Part shown: in pieces, positions 11,320-22,458 of the stretch
Layout: every line of letters starts with the position of its first letter
Numbering within the stretch: position 1 is the stretch's first letter
NCBI GenBank assembly: GCA_014904985.1
Contig: MU128942.1
Coordinates: forward strand, 62,001-126,000
DNA: 64,000 nucleotides
Direction: 5' to 3'
Source of the DNA: Hydnum rufescens UP504
Taxonomy: Eukaryota > Basidiomycota > Agaricomycetes > Cantharellales > Hydnaceae
Made by a program: the position numbers and the translations under genes
Notes under the pieces: generated by a model
The model's database searches: none
Seen by the model: only the letters and a program-made list of their open reading frames with translations
What the model was told of the DNA's origin: nothing

Positions 11320-12570
11320 ATGACTCCCTCATGGGTGAGTCATATGTGAGTCATAGGTGAGAACAAAAGAAAAGGTTAAGATGTGAGTCATAGATGAGTC
11401 ATGCATAAGAGAACAAAAGAAATCATGGAAGGGTGATGTCATAGATGTGTCATAGGTGAGTCATGCATAAGAGAACAAAAGAAATCATAGAAGGGGTGAT
11501 GTCACCAATTTGCTGAGCATGTGGAATGCTTGGAGCATGAGGTCACTGACCATGTGGAGCATTCTGGGAGGCGAAATGAAAGGATATCTCCAGGTTCTGG
11601 AGATTAATTTGAGCATAGTCCAAAGGTTAAGGTGTTTTGTTGCTGGTTGATAATGGGGAACAAGTGCATGGGATGGGATTTGATGCAGAAACAGCAGTTT
11701 GCATCCATTATAGAAGGATTGGGAGCTCCGATGACTGTCAAATCAAACTCTGGTTCAGCCAGTGTGTAGATGGGAGACTGTATTTCTGTTTTTATTCAAT
11801 GGGCTGGTTCGCTCTGATGGTTGATCACTCTCTAACAAGTTGGGTATGGTATACAGTGGAGGATAAGATTGTGGTATGGACTAGCTATAGTCAATGATAT
11901 ATTGTGGGATGCTTGTGAAAGGCTTATACGTGTTGTATTGAACTGTTTACATGTACCTATTTGTGTTTCCTGGTCAAAATGCGGATTCTAAAGAGGGTTC
12001 TGGACTAGTTTAAGCTTGATTCAGTGTGTCAATGTATTTCTTTCTTTTTCTGACTTGACTTTGTTATTACTCACCTTTCCTTGGATGTCCAGCAACTCTA
12101 ACCTTAGGTCCTGCAACTATCCTTGGCTTAGTATTTCATGTAGAGGGCTTCTAGTGACTTCAACCTTGTATATGACTTAGCTCCAGATGGCTTTAGATCA
12201 GTACTCTCTTCAGATGCAAGCAGATTTTGTAGACAGTAGTATATTCCAGTAGTGAGAAGATGGGGGGATACAGGAAAATCTACCAGCTTTTATACCTTTC
12301 TGAAGGTGGCTGTGTTTAAAGAATATGACTCACTCCTAGGTGAGTCATATGTGAGAACAATAGGGTTGTCAAGGAGGGTGAGTCATTCATAAGGTGGTTG
12401 CATGATAGGTGAGTCATTCATAAAGGGGTTGCATGATAAGTGAGTCATTCATAAAGGGTTGTCAAGGAAGGTGAGTCATTCATAAACAGAACAAAAGGGT
12501 TGCTAAGAAGGTGCTATCTTTCATAAAGTGGTTGCAAGGAAGGTGAGTCATTCATAAACAGAACAAAAGG
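11320..12570. repeat. Clusters of short GTGAGTCATTCATAA-type repeats
   Basis: Two clusters (about 11325-11510 and 12325-12565), one per tandem block, are made of degenerate units containing GTGAGTCAT, CATAAG and GAACAAAAG. TGAGTCA resembles a bZIP/AP-1-type binding core, so the clusters could act as LTR enhancers, but that is inference from the motif alone. Confidence 0.6.
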
Positions 12571-12775
12571 GTAGTCAAGGAGGTGTTATCTTTCTTATCT
12601 GTGAGGTTCTAGAAGTTATTTGTGGCAATGGGAGATGAAATCAAAGGATATTTCCAAGTTCTTGGAGATTAATTTGTTTGTAGTCCAGTGGTTAAGATGT
12701 TTTTGTTGCTGGTTGATAATGGGAACAAGTGCATGGGATGGGATTCAATGCAGAAACAACAGTTTGCATCCGTAA

Positions 12776-13845
12776 TAGACGTTCTTGGTATCATTCAATG
12801 CAGATTTTTAACAGCTTTCTGGGCGCAGTGGTTTCGAGCAGATCTGGTGTAAACTGACAGAGAAATTCGTTTTTTACTGATGGGTGTTGATTCTGATAGT
12901 AATATTGTTCTGCAGAGTTCAGTTTTGATCTGTTCTTTGCGCGCTCAGTACTGTTGGATGCGGATTTGTTATATATTTCCAGGCGCGGTTGTTCCGAGAG
13001 GATTGAATGTGAACTGATGGAGAAATTCGTTTTTTACTGGAAATCCCGGATTTTGACAGTAATATTGGTCTGGAGAGTGCATTTTTGGTCCATTTGACTT
13101 GTGTTTGGTACCATTCAAAAGGTGTGAATTGTGGCTTTCTGAGAGTTATATGGGTGTACCTCTCTGATCAAAACTGATGGAGTAATCGAATGAACTCTGT
13201 TTTCATGCATAGCCATAATGAATTTCGTAATAGGTCACATGATCATTCCAATGGCTGGGATCAATGGATATTCACATTTTCTGATACTGGATGTTTTTAT
13301 CTTCCACACCATAATAGATGCTCTTGGTATCATTCAATGCAGACTTTTGACAGCCTTCTGGGTGTGGTGGTTCCGAGAAGACCAGAGGCGAACTGACAGA
13401 GAAATTTGTTTTTTACTTATGGGTGTTGATTCTGATAGTAATATCATTCTTTAGAGTTCAGTTTTGATTTGTTCTTTGTGTGCTCAGTACCGTTGGATGC
13501 AGATTTTTTATATCTTTCCAGGTGCAGTTGTTCTGAGAAGATTGAATGTGAACTGATAGAGAAATTCATTTTTTACTGGAAATCCCAGATTTTGATAGTA
13601 AAATTGGCCTGGAGAGTGCAGTTTTGGTCCATTCGACTTGTGTTTGGTACCATTTGAAAGGTGTGAATTGTAGCTTTCTAAGCATTATATGGGTGTACCT
13701 CTCTGATCAAAACTGATGGAGTTATAGAATGAATTCGATTTCTGCACATAGCCATAATTAATTTCATAATTGGTCATGTGATTGTCCAAAGACTGGAAGT
13801 GGTGTGATTTCGCATTTTGTGATACTGGATGTTTTTATCTTCCAC
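12776..13845. repeat. Tandem duplication of ~535 bp related to the TGTTGG LTR
   Basis: 12776-13310 and 13311-13845 are direct copies, each beginning with a TCTTGGTATCATTCAATGC-like stretch and ending GATGTTTTTATCTTCCAC. Within each are minus-oriented relatives of the TGTTGG-LTR internal unit (GATCAAAACTGATGGAG, GGTACCATTC). No coding potential recognised. The segment is probably a rearranged LTR internal array. Confidence 0.75.
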
Positions 13846-14400
13846 AATGCCAAATGATGCGACCTACAGCAGCATGCCAACAATGCAACACATGCCAAAC
13901 GACGCAACCTATGGCAGAGCGCCAATGATGCAACACGCCAACACACCAATGATGTGACCTACAGCACTGTGCCAACAATGCAGCATACAGCACTGTTCCA
14001 ATGACATGACATATGGCACCGCACCAAATGAGGCCACACACCTGCCATGGTGGGTGTGTGGTCCTATATAAGGTAAGTGCCCAGCCCAGTACCTACAGCC
14101 ATGCAAAAAGAGCAGCTTTCGCTGCTCTTTTTGCATGGTGTTTAATTCTCAACTAATTTACAAGTTTTATTCTGTAGGTCCCAACAACTCCTGTGAATGA
14201 ATACCAACACAACCCCCCCTGTAACCCCCTTATCAACACCTGAACAACAGGGCCACACCTGTGCAAACCCCCATGCAAACCCCTGTGCAAGCCCCTGTGT
14301 GAGCCCCTGTACAAACTGCTGTATGAACTGCCATACATACAAGCCAGAGCCCATGGCCTCAGTACCCCACACCACCGCAGCAGGTGTGGGGTACTAGAAG
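13846..14400 (+). other. Degenerate Pro/Gln/Met-rich repeat region, possibly a gene remnant
   Basis: 13846-14030 is a loose repeat with CAATGATGCGACCTA- and CCAACAATGCA-like units that read as Met/Pro/Gln-rich peptide in one plus frame. After a hairpin (14099-14138) and an intron-like stretch ending TTCTGTAG, a second repetitive frame follows (CAAACCCCTGTGCAAGCCCC-like units, Pro-Val-Gln-rich, with stops) to 14390. The fold-back element at 14401 interrupts whatever this was. No known domain. Confidence 0.35.
14099..14138. repeat. Perfect 18-bp-stem hairpin
   Basis: CCATGCAAAAAGAGCAGC (14099-14116), loop TTTC, then the exact reverse complement (14121-14138). A similar hairpin with a 14-bp stem (GCACAAAAAGAGCA) lies at 16565-16600, on the other side of the fold-back element. 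Each is followed within about 60 bp by a T-rich stretch ending in AG. Confidence 0.9.
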
Positions 14401-16514
14401 CACCTAAGGCACCCTCAAAATAGTACCTCTTAGGTGGTTTGAGTTTGCATCTGCAAACCACCTAAGAGGTGTTCTGAGTATAGGCATGTCTAAGATATGC
14501 CTGAGGGGTATATTTGGGGAATTTTTTTTCTAAGTTCACTATATAGACATGTCTAAAATAGCCTGCCACAGGCACCACCCAGGAGGGTTTGTTCACTGGC
14601 TGGAGAGTGTTACAGGTCTAATTTAGGCATGTCTAATAAGATATTTTCTGGAGCCTTAGAGGTGTCTATCATCCTTACTGTGTGTCTACTGGTGTCTAAA
14701 TCAACATTTTGAGCCCAAGGCCTCTGGTGGCAGTACTAATAGGTGTCTAATGTTGTCTAGATCCAATAATAATCCAATAATAATGGTGCTATTGTGGATG
14801 CATGTCTACTAGTGTCTAAATTAGAACAAAGGCATCTGCAGATCAAAAGTCAATTATATAAGATGTAGAGCAGAGGTTGCTCTAATATAATGCCAATAGT
14901 TTAATACATATCTGGGGAGTATACATACTGAATATCAGCCTGATTGGACTCCATCTAGGCACTACTCCACAGCACTCCCCCCTAAATAATAATTTCCTCC
15001 CCAGAGGCCTCCATCCATGCAATGGCTTTGAACATTCACCTTTAGGTCATCCAAATACATTCATAACATTCCCCAAAATTTCAGATTCATGACTCCAGTG
15101 TGAGAGTTTCCATAATATATTCAAGTTTCACTGACATACCCCCTCCAATTGGGGCACTTCCAGAGCTCCAATCACTCCCATTTCTTGTAGGCCACACCTG
15201 GCCACCATTTGAGGCTCAGGCCCAAAATTTTGGCCCATTCTAAGCACTTTTGACATTGGTCACATGATCAAGATCCCCCCCTCCCCCTGCTTCACTCAGT
15301 GATCCAATCTGTATGAAAGCTGTTGCCATCTGTAGTAGTAGTATGGAACAGTGTATGATTCAAATTTCAGAACATTCCATGCAATATTGATTGAGTTATT
15401 CAAGAAATAATCTAGATCTATTCAATTTGGGGGTTAGAGGTATGGTATGTAGTGAAATTTCACTACATACTGTACCTCTAACCCCCAAATTGAATAGATC
15501 TAGATTATTTCTTGAATAACTCAATCAATATTGCATGGAATGTTCTGAAATTTGAATCATACACTGTTCCATACTACTACTACAGATGGCAACAGCTTTC
15601 ATACAGATTGGATCACTGAGTGAAGCAGGGGGAGGGGGGGATCTTGATCATGTGACCAATGTCAAAAGTGCTTAGAATGGGCCAAAATTTTGGGCCTGAG
15701 CCTCAAATGGTGGCCAGGTGTGGCCTACAAGAAATGGGAGTGATTGGAGCTCTGGAAGTGCCCCAATTGGAGGGGGTATGTCAGTGAAACTTGAATATAT
15801 TATGGAAACTCTCACACTGGAGTCATGAATCTGAAATTTTGGGGAATGTTATGAATGTATTTGGATGACCTAAAGGTGAATTTTCAAAGCCATTGCATGG
15901 ATGGAGGCCTCTGGGGAGGAAATTATTATTTAGGGGGGAGTGCTGTGGAGTAGTGCCTAGATGGAGTCCAATCAGGCTGATATTCGGTATGTATACTCCC
16001 CAGATATGTATTAAACTATTGGCATTATATTAGAGCAACCTCTGCTCTACATCTTATATAATTGACTTTTGATCTGCAGATGCCTTTGTTCTAATTTAGA
16101 CACTAGTAGACATGCATCCACAATAGCACCATTATTATTGGATTATTATTGGATCTAGACAACATTAGACACCTATTAGTACTGCCACCAGAGGCCTTGG
16201 GCTCAAAATGTTGATTTAGACACCAGTAGACACACAGTAAGGATGATAGACACCTCTAAGGCTCCAGAAAATATCTTATTAGACATGCCTAAATTAGACC
16301 TGTAACACTCTCCAGCCAGTGAACAAACCCTCCTGGGTGGTGCCTGTGGCAGGCTATTTTAGACATGTCTATATAGTGAACTTAGAAAAAAAATTCCCCA
16401 AATATACCCCTCAGGCATGTCTTAGACATGCCTATACTCAGAACACCTCTTAGGTGGTTTGCAGATGCAAACTCAAACCACCTAAGAGGTATTATTTTGA
16501 GGGTGCATTAGGTG
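14401..16514. mobile_element. 2,114-bp fold-back element: near-perfect palindrome with 8-bp TSD
   Basis: The ends are CACCTAAGGCACCCTC and its counterpart GAGGGTGCATTAGGTG. It is flanked by the exact 8-bp repeat ACTAGAAG (14393-14400 and 16515-16522). The arithmetic centre (15457/15458) coincides with the sequence centre AGTGAAA|TTTCACT, so the whole element is one inverted repeat of two 1,057-bp arms with no loop. The arms differ at only a handful of bases. Near each end is a nested small palindrome (ACCTCTTAGGTGGTTTG and its complement). It has no ORF of note and is very CpG-poor. An 8-bp duplication suggests hAT-type mobilisation. Confidence 0.92.
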
Positions 16515-16522
16515 ACTAGAAG

Positions 16523-17100
16523 GTATGTTTTCTTTTATTTTTTATTTTATTTCTTATTCTTGTGGCACAAAAAGAGCACCATAAGCTGCTCTTTTTGTGC
16601 TGCATTAATGTTTAACTAACATTTCTCATTTATTTCTTCAGATCCTAGCCCAGAACCTGCACAAACCCTCAAATACAAACCTGCTGTACAACATGCCATG
16701 AATGAGCCCCCATGAATGAAAACTGGCCCCCTTGAGGGAGCACCCAAATGGAACTGGCCCCCAATCAGGGTGTGTGAACCCCACCTGCTGCAGCGGGCAT
16801 GGTGGGTATATGCAGGTGTGTGACCTGCATGGACCATCCCCCCTGTGGTGGTAGACCCTGGGGGGGGATAATATGTATATAGCATAATATGTATATAATA
16901 ATAGTAATAATAATAAATAGTAAACAAATAATAATAAATAAGTATATAATCTAGCACAGCCATGGATTGGCCAACAGATGGCCAAAAAACTGAATTGGAA
17001 TAGCCTGATTTTGGCTGTAAGGTCTGGGGGACCTATTAGGTACCATTTTCTGCCCTGAAAGTGGTACCTAAATTAGGTCCCCCATGTGACTGACCAGCCT
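16523..17100 (+). other. Gene-remnant flank, AT-rich microsatellite and terminal hairpin
   Basis: Continues the region before the fold-back: a hairpin at 16565-16600, an intron-like tract ending TTTCTTCAG at about 16640, then a Pro-rich degenerate frame to about 16860. 16868-16952 is an ATA/ATAATA-rich microsatellite. 17029-17084 forms an imperfect hairpin (GGGGGACCTATTAGGTACCA against TGGTACCTAAATTAGGTCCCCC). It is followed at 17089-17100 by CTGACCAGCCTG, a motif repeated at other element edges in this window. Confidence 0.5.
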
Positions 17101-17239
17101 GAATGGGCATGCCAATTGTGGTATCACTCTCAGAAGGCTGTGATGTGGGGTTTATCTGATGGAGAGGGGTGTGAGCACTTCTGGAGTGATCTTCAGAAGC
17201 TTATCCCAGGTCTCCATGTCACAGGTGTGAGTTGGAGTT

Positions 17240-18094
17240 GGTAATCGCATTTGAATGTTACCTGTATTCCTTACCAAGTTTTTCTTCTAGTATCACCGAT
17301 CATCTTTTCATTCTTGATTGCCAAGCTGAGCACACCCTTGAGACAAAACATGAGGGGATGGGGAGGTGGTTGTGTGACCAGGTCTGTCAAGCTGATGAGC
17401 TGCTTGGTGAAGCCTTGATGGCTGTGGGGAAGCATCCCCATGGGTTGGATGTGGAAGGGCTCCTTGTGCAGTTCAATGAACAGTGGGAGTTCCAAACCAA
17501 GTCTGTCAATCATGAGTAGATTATTTGTGTATGCTTTATCATGATAGTAATCATTGGCTGTCTTAGGGCAATCAAAAACAAAGGGAACATGAGTGATAGA
17601 GAAAATTCTATCCCTTGAGATGACAGTCCAATCCCAACATGCAATACTTGTACACCTCTCAAAGGAATTAGGGAGTTTGGCAGTGGATGATAGTGTTGGG
17701 GGGCAGGCTTTGTGTGAGGAGTGGAAGGAGAGGGTGAAGATGGCCCAAGACACTATATTGTGACTTGAAGACCATGCATCAGCAGACCATCTTGCCAACC
17801 TCAAGAAGGACAAATGGATCAACCTACAACTCAATATCTGTGTCCTTCATGACCAGCTAATCACAAAACTCTGTGCTCACAAATTTGAGCTTGCCAACTT
17901 AGAGCATGCACATGCAAGTTGGGCCATGGGTATGTGTGCAAAATTTTATGTCTGATTTCATGTCTATAATTGATTGGACTCCAGATCAGAAAACCAAGAG
18001 CCATGTTGAAAAGGCAGTTAAACAGCATGCCCCAGGAATCAGGGCTACACTCCACAAATACAATGCCAAGTGGAATGAAATGCTGAAGGAGTGA
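17240..18094 (+). pseudogene. KDZ-superfamily transposase remnant (C-terminal part)
   Basis: Plus-strand reading in several frames gives the late part of a Kyakuja-Dileera-Zisupton (KDZ) transposase as found in mushrooms. One segment has RWLCDQVCQADELLGEAL and QWEFQTKSVNH (17360-17515). Further on, a broken helical stretch (about 17750-17900) leads to GPWVCVQNFM and KAVKQHAPGIRATLHKYNA (17920-18075), matching the KDZ C-terminal pattern in which a peptide like HxPGIxAxxxxYN follows a long helix. Numerous stops lie between. The catalytic core is not present, so this is a truncated copy. The large minus-strand frame over 17271-17834 is its antisense shadow. Confidence 0.6.
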
Positions 18095-18556
18095 GGGAAG
18101 AATGGTGTATGGAGAGATGCATATGTTCCACCCACCTTGGTCAGCCACTTAGAGGGGCCTTAATAGGTATGTCAAACTGTGTCAAATCAAAAGCCTAGCA
18201 GGCATCAGAATCCTTTGATATCAAATAATTTCAGGAGGGTGACCTTAGGTCAATCCATAAGTCTGCCCTTGGGGATTTTGATATCAAACTCACAACCTCT
18301 AAGGTTTCTCATGGTACAGTGGCAGATATCAAGTCAATTAATGTGTCATATATGCATAGAGCAATTAACAAGAAGTTGAGTTCTTCAGAGATTAAGAAAT
18401 TAAATCCAAGAAATGGGTGTAGTATGTCAAATGAAGGGAAAACATTTGTCTTAAAAAAGGCCAAGGGAAGGCAGAGGCACTCAAAGTGCATGAAGCATAC
18501 AAAGCATGCAAAGCACACATCCAAGAGGTCCACAAGTGGAGATTGGGTGGAAGAAT
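18095..18556 (+). other. Unassigned region with a short Lys-rich frame
   Basis: 18122-18190 contains TTGGTCAGCCACTTAGAGGGGCCTTAATAGGTATGTCA. This resembles the reverse complement of 43600-43750 (GGTCAGACACTCTTAGGGG..CTTAAAAGGTATGTCA), so a transposon terminus is likely here. A plus-strand frame at 18319-18708 has a basic, His/Lys-rich stretch (KHTKHAKHTSKRS) with no recognised domain. Probably the boundary between two elements. Confidence 0.35.
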
Positions 18557-20792
18557 TTAGAGAGGAAATCTGTCATCAAACCCTTTATTCAAGCCAAGGT
18601 TCAAATCAGGGTACCTTGCAAACAGGGATGCCATCAAGGGATCATTATGTGGGTTGTATTCTTGCTGGTTTTGACCATATCCCCCAGCCCAGTCCATTGG
18701 ACCATTGATGACACCACTTGAAGCATTCCCACTAAATTGATCATTGACAACACTGTTGATGGAAGACCCAGCACCACCCCAAGTAGTTCCACTAGATTGA
18801 CCACCAACAGAACTTGCTCCACCTGGATTTTCAAAAGTATCTGTTGCAGGGCCATCATTGTCACTGGGCTCATTGATGAATTCAGCAGACATTGGATGCT
18901 TAGGGCCCATCCTCTTTTTCTTCCATGAGGGGCCATCACCTTGAGAGGCCCACTCCCCAGGCCCAGAAGCACCACCTGCAATGGGAGTCCCATTGGCACT
19001 GTTGGCATCAGATTCTTTTGGCTCCCCTGGTCCATCCACTTGAGCAACAGTCAGGAGCAGGTTATTGAATTGATCAGAGACGATTACAGTGTCACTGGGA
19101 AGCTTCCCATTATTCTCCTGGGTGATATGCTTGAGCTGAGTAACTTGGACCTTTGTTGAATCATCTGATGGCTGGAAAAAGGTATGCCAAAGTTTCTTCC
19201 AACTCTCCATTTGGACTACACAGACATCAAGGGACAAGAGACTTGGAAATTTGGATTCCACAACCCAATTCTCAATCTTCAACTCATTGTTGGCAAAGAA
19301 TCAGGGGATACTTGCCCAAGGTATACATGGTACCCAACCAATCAGAGGAGTCAGAAGGTTATTGAGCTCCTCTGAAATCTCCTTCCACATCAGATGCATA
19401 GACTTTGGAATCTTTTGCTTCTGATTTTGGCATAAAAGATGTTGCCCCTGATAGACCAGGATGTGGGAATGAATCATCTTCAACAATGTACAGTCTTTTG
19501 GGAAAGACAAATTTAGCCAGTCCTTCATTGCTGGTGAGCTGGTGAATAGAGCATTCTGTTTCAAAGCCACCTTGTCAGGAATGCTGCTGATGATTCCACA
19601 GAACCTGTGGATGTTCATAGTGGCCATTCATTTCAAGTCATCCTTCCAGCATTTTGTAGTCTGCTTAATGACTTTGCCCATTGTGGCCAGTGAGAGTGCA
19701 ATATCAAAAGCTTGGGCTGCCTTTGAGGCATTGTGCTGACCCACATTCCATGCATCAGAGTCTTCACCACCATGTTCAGCAATGAGCTCATGATAGGCTG
19801 GCTGTATCACTTTTTCCACATACTCATGATGGGGATGGTCTGGCTCAGGGTCCTTCTCATATGAGGCCTGATATGCATTCCATGGATTCCCAGCACTTCA
19901 CCATTCTCTTGTGCTTATTGCAAGGTTCCTGATCTGCATCACAGACTCAAGAGGCCTGTCCCACTCTTTTGCCTTGCACTCAAGCTCATGGTTCATGGAT
20001 TCAACAATGCCTCTGATCTCAGTGACTTGTTTGTCTGTAAATGGTCCACCCTGTGATTTGATATGTGCAGTGTCACCCTCCTTGGCAACCGAGTCATCAT
20101 CCTCAACATCTGGATTCCCATCATTTGGATTTGGTGGATCCAAAATGACTGAATTTTCATGCTGATGATATAGACCAGAAGGCTCAGCCTCATGATCAAA
20201 ATCCCCAAAGAATGGAGAATTGCCAAACATGTGAGATGAGGTATGACTTGGGGGCTGGGGAGACCAAGTGGTGGCCTGAGCAGGAGACCAACTGTGAGGA
20301 TGACCACAAGAGCAATTGTGAGATTGAGCACAATGAATATGGGGTGATTGAGCACAAGGAATACAGGGTGATTGAGCATGAGGAATACAGGGCAATTGAG
20401 CATGAGGAATATGGGGCAATTGAGCATGAGAAAGACCAGGAAATGGAGCAGGAGAACCAGGAGGAGATGGGGAGCAACCAGCAGGACTCAAAGAATAAGG
20501 AATGGACTGTAGTGGAAGTCAATTTAAAGCAATCTAGGAAATAAAATGGATAGGAAACACACTGTAGGTACACTGGGATGGTTTCTAGATTGAGGTGGAG
20601 TGAGCTGAACCATTTGTTGGTGTGATCACAATGATGGAACATCTCATTACACAGAGGGACAGGGCATGTAATGGGGGTGCTGGAAGCTTCACCAGTTGTG
20701 TCAGAAGACTCTCTTGTCTGGGGCCCACTAGCAGATTCACTGCTTGTTGAAGGGACTGTGGTGTCATTGGTTATTGTAGAGGACCAGGCCAT
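18557..20792 (-). pseudogene. Unrecognised multi-exon gene, possibly a companion gene of a mobile element
   Basis: Minus-strand coding is nearly continuous from a Met at 20792 to a stop near 18557, in frames that change at about 20540, 19900, 19625 and 19290. Some breaks look like introns (an AG acceptor near 20530), others like lesions. The N-terminal part is Ser/Thr-rich with a Cys/His group (CPVPLC...FHHC). The next part is a Pro/His repeat (20326-20433). After that come an acidic linker, a helical region (WNAYQASYEK...AYHELIAEHGG, about 19640-19870), and a Gly/Ser/Asn-rich C-terminus (18560-19030). It lies tail to tail with the KDZ remnant. I do not recognise the family; KDZ elements of mushrooms often carry extra genes, so a transposon passenger is possible. 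Confidence 0.4.
20326..20433 (-). repeat. 27-bp minisatellite, ~4 units, in frame
   Basis: Plus-strand unit of the form ATTGAGCAYRAGGAATAY followed by RGGGYR (27 bp), in about four copies. On the minus strand it encodes a nine-residue Pro/His/Gln repeat (HAQSPCIPC and variants) inside the unrecognised gene. Differences are mainly transitions. Confidence 0.8.
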
Positions 20793-20954
20793 TCAACCTG
20801 CTGGGGTGGCAGCAGGCCTTGTGGTCCTTTTTTGGGCTTGATATGTCTTAGGTGGCATATCAGGCTAGGAGTCAGCTCATGAAAAAAAGTAGTAGAAGTG
20901 GGGGGTACAGAAAGTGCACCCTTGCAACTTCAGGCTACAATGTTGAGGGAACAG

Positions 20955-22169
20955 TGTAAGCAGGATGGTTAAAAACCAATCCAACTACTGTCCATGTCAT
21001 TGAGGAGAGGAAAAATGAAGGGAGCCACAGGGACAATTTGAATATTCAGGTCTAGGGAAATGAAGGTCTTTTTGGATAATAGAAAATCCCAATGAACAGT
21101 GGTTGCTCAAGGGAATAGATCAGTGTCACAAATTAAGATGTCAAGGCCACACCCTGAAGTTGTCCTCTTGACTATTCAGTCTTAATGCAGCTGTACACAG
21201 TCTTGACAAGTGGGAAATCTCCTCCAGACAGTGGCAATACTTCAGTGCCTCAGACTGTGATAGGGGGAAAAACCAAATATTTACATGCTCCCTCCTCTTT
21301 ATATACATTCCAGACCACAATTCAAAATTCCAGAAGAAAAATGGAGGTAAGGGAAGCATAATTAAAAAGAAATGAAGCTAAAAGCTTCAAAACTGGTGGA
21401 GATATTCAAGAATCAAGTGAAAAAGACACAAAAAACACTTTACAAGGCATTCCTCTCTTGAAACTGGATGGATTCCCTTAAGGAATGGTGGAATAAGTCA
21501 CCCTGAGTGCCCTTTGCATCGGAATTAAGAGGGCCAGAACCAATTTGTCATTTGTGTTGGTGGAGCAAGGGGGGAGTCATGAGGAAGGGGTTGTCTTGTG
21601 AAAAATGGAGTTCACATTTGCTCATTTTTCCCTTGGTACCATTTGATGTGCATTTTTAACAGCTTTCAGGGAGTGGTACTCGCAAACAAATCCAATAAGA
21701 ATTGGTTTCAAAAATCAAGAAATACTCCTTCAGAGTATGAATCATGGAAAGATATTGTTACAGGGGCCGTATTTTTGATCCATTTGTTGCGTGTTTGGTA
21801 CCATTCGATAGGTACAATTCATATCTTTCTGGGCGTGGTCATTTCGAGTCGATCTGATCAAAACTGACAGAGAAATTAGAAACATACTCCTTTAGAGTGA
21901 CATAATACCTTTTTGAATCATGTGACAGGTCCGCAGGTCCAGAACAAAGGCCAGGCACAGTCTGTGTCATTACATAATCACAATTCTTTGCCCTTAAGGC
22001 AAAGGAATGATGTGGAATGATGGGTTTTGGATGTGTAGAATTTGGATTGCTTCTCCAATGAATGAACAGCTTGAAAATTGAGGATTGGATGGATGATCAA
22101 TTCATTTGTTTGGTTGGAAAATCAGCTTTGGATAGGGTTTCTATGGTGTAGGGATTTATCCCTCCAACA
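20955..22169 (-). mobile_element. Solo LTR, TGTTGG...TTACA family, copy 3
   Basis: Reverse orientation: the plus strand starts TGTAAGCAGGATGG and ends GGATTTATCCCTCCAACA. Flanking 4-mers are ACAG and ATGG (two transitions apart), so a duplication is not certain. Internal unit copies lie at about 21620-21760 and 21775-21900. The sequence aligns closely with the right half of the 35548-40111 copy (39200-40111, reverse complement). No gene inside. Confidence 0.82.
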
Positions 22170-22458
22170 ATGGATGGCAAGATATCACATGGTGCAAAGT
22201 AGGAATAGGGAGAGTGCAAAAAACTCTGCTGTCCTAAACCAGGCTCTGAGGGATTGAAAGTGTAGGGTAGTTGGAAGACAGCAAGTGCAGCAGGAGTGAA
22301 TGAGATGCCAAGAAAAGCAGATGGAAAGCAGGTGACAGGGGTGCAGTGTGCACTGTCTTTGACCAGACTCTCCAAGAACCCCCAAAGGCTGGCAAGAGGT
22401 AGGAGTGGAAGGTGTAGCCCTGGGACTTTGCAGGTTTGTTGGAAGATGACCAAAAGCC
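22170..22458. other. Repeat-like DNA without genes
   Basis: Contains loosely repeated motifs such as ACCAGACTCTCCAAGAACCC and ACCAGGCTCTGAGGGATTG, similar in spacing to CCAGACTCCACTGGAGAC in the adjoining tandem unit. No supported gene or RNA. Confidence 0.4.

Larger units (their letters stand above)
1..12774 (-). mobile_element. Ty3/gypsy retrotransposon A, degenerate, with nested solo LTRs
   Basis: A gypsy-type LTR retrotransposon read on the minus strand. Gag lies at about 8.5-10.4 kb, then protease, reverse transcriptase, RNase H, integrase zinc finger and integrase core in gypsy order, ending in an integrase C-terminal domain at 355-861. The left end runs off the window and no left LTR is visible. 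Two solo LTRs (862-2218 and 6484-8468) sit inside it, and the second is itself split by 6922-8303. Many stop codons and frameshifts show the copy is dead. Positions 1-354 are its non-coding 3' tail, in which I recognise nothing else. The tandem blocks at 10497-12774 are the best candidates for its 5' LTR, because gag begins just downstream. Confidence 0.85.
10497..12774 (-). repeat. Two tandem ~1.1-1.2 kb LTR-like blocks upstream of gypsy A gag
   Basis: 10497-11708 and 11709-12774 are direct repeats. Both start near GTTATAGAAG..GGTTGGGAGCTCC (plus strand) and end in AACAGTTTGCATCC. Both carry the GACTGTCAAATCAAA, GGGATGCTTGT and GTGAGTCAT motifs in the same order. Placed directly upstream of gypsy A gag on the minus strand, they are best read as that element's 5' LTR, duplicated. 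I cannot define TG...CA ends or a convincing primer-binding site, so this assignment is an inference. Confidence 0.6.

Noticed and set aside
17271..17834. 187-codon minus-strand frame
   Set aside because: Antisense of the KDZ transposase remnant; the plus strand carries the conserved motifs.
20212..20544. Plus-strand Glu/His-rich repeat frame
   Set aside because: Shadow of the in-frame 27-bp repeat of the minus-strand gene, whose reading continues on both sides.
20941..20954. TGTTGAGGGAACAG as the true end of the 20955-22169 LTR
   Set aside because: Other copies end at TTACA/TGTAAG; the extra 14 bases are not shared and give no matching duplication.
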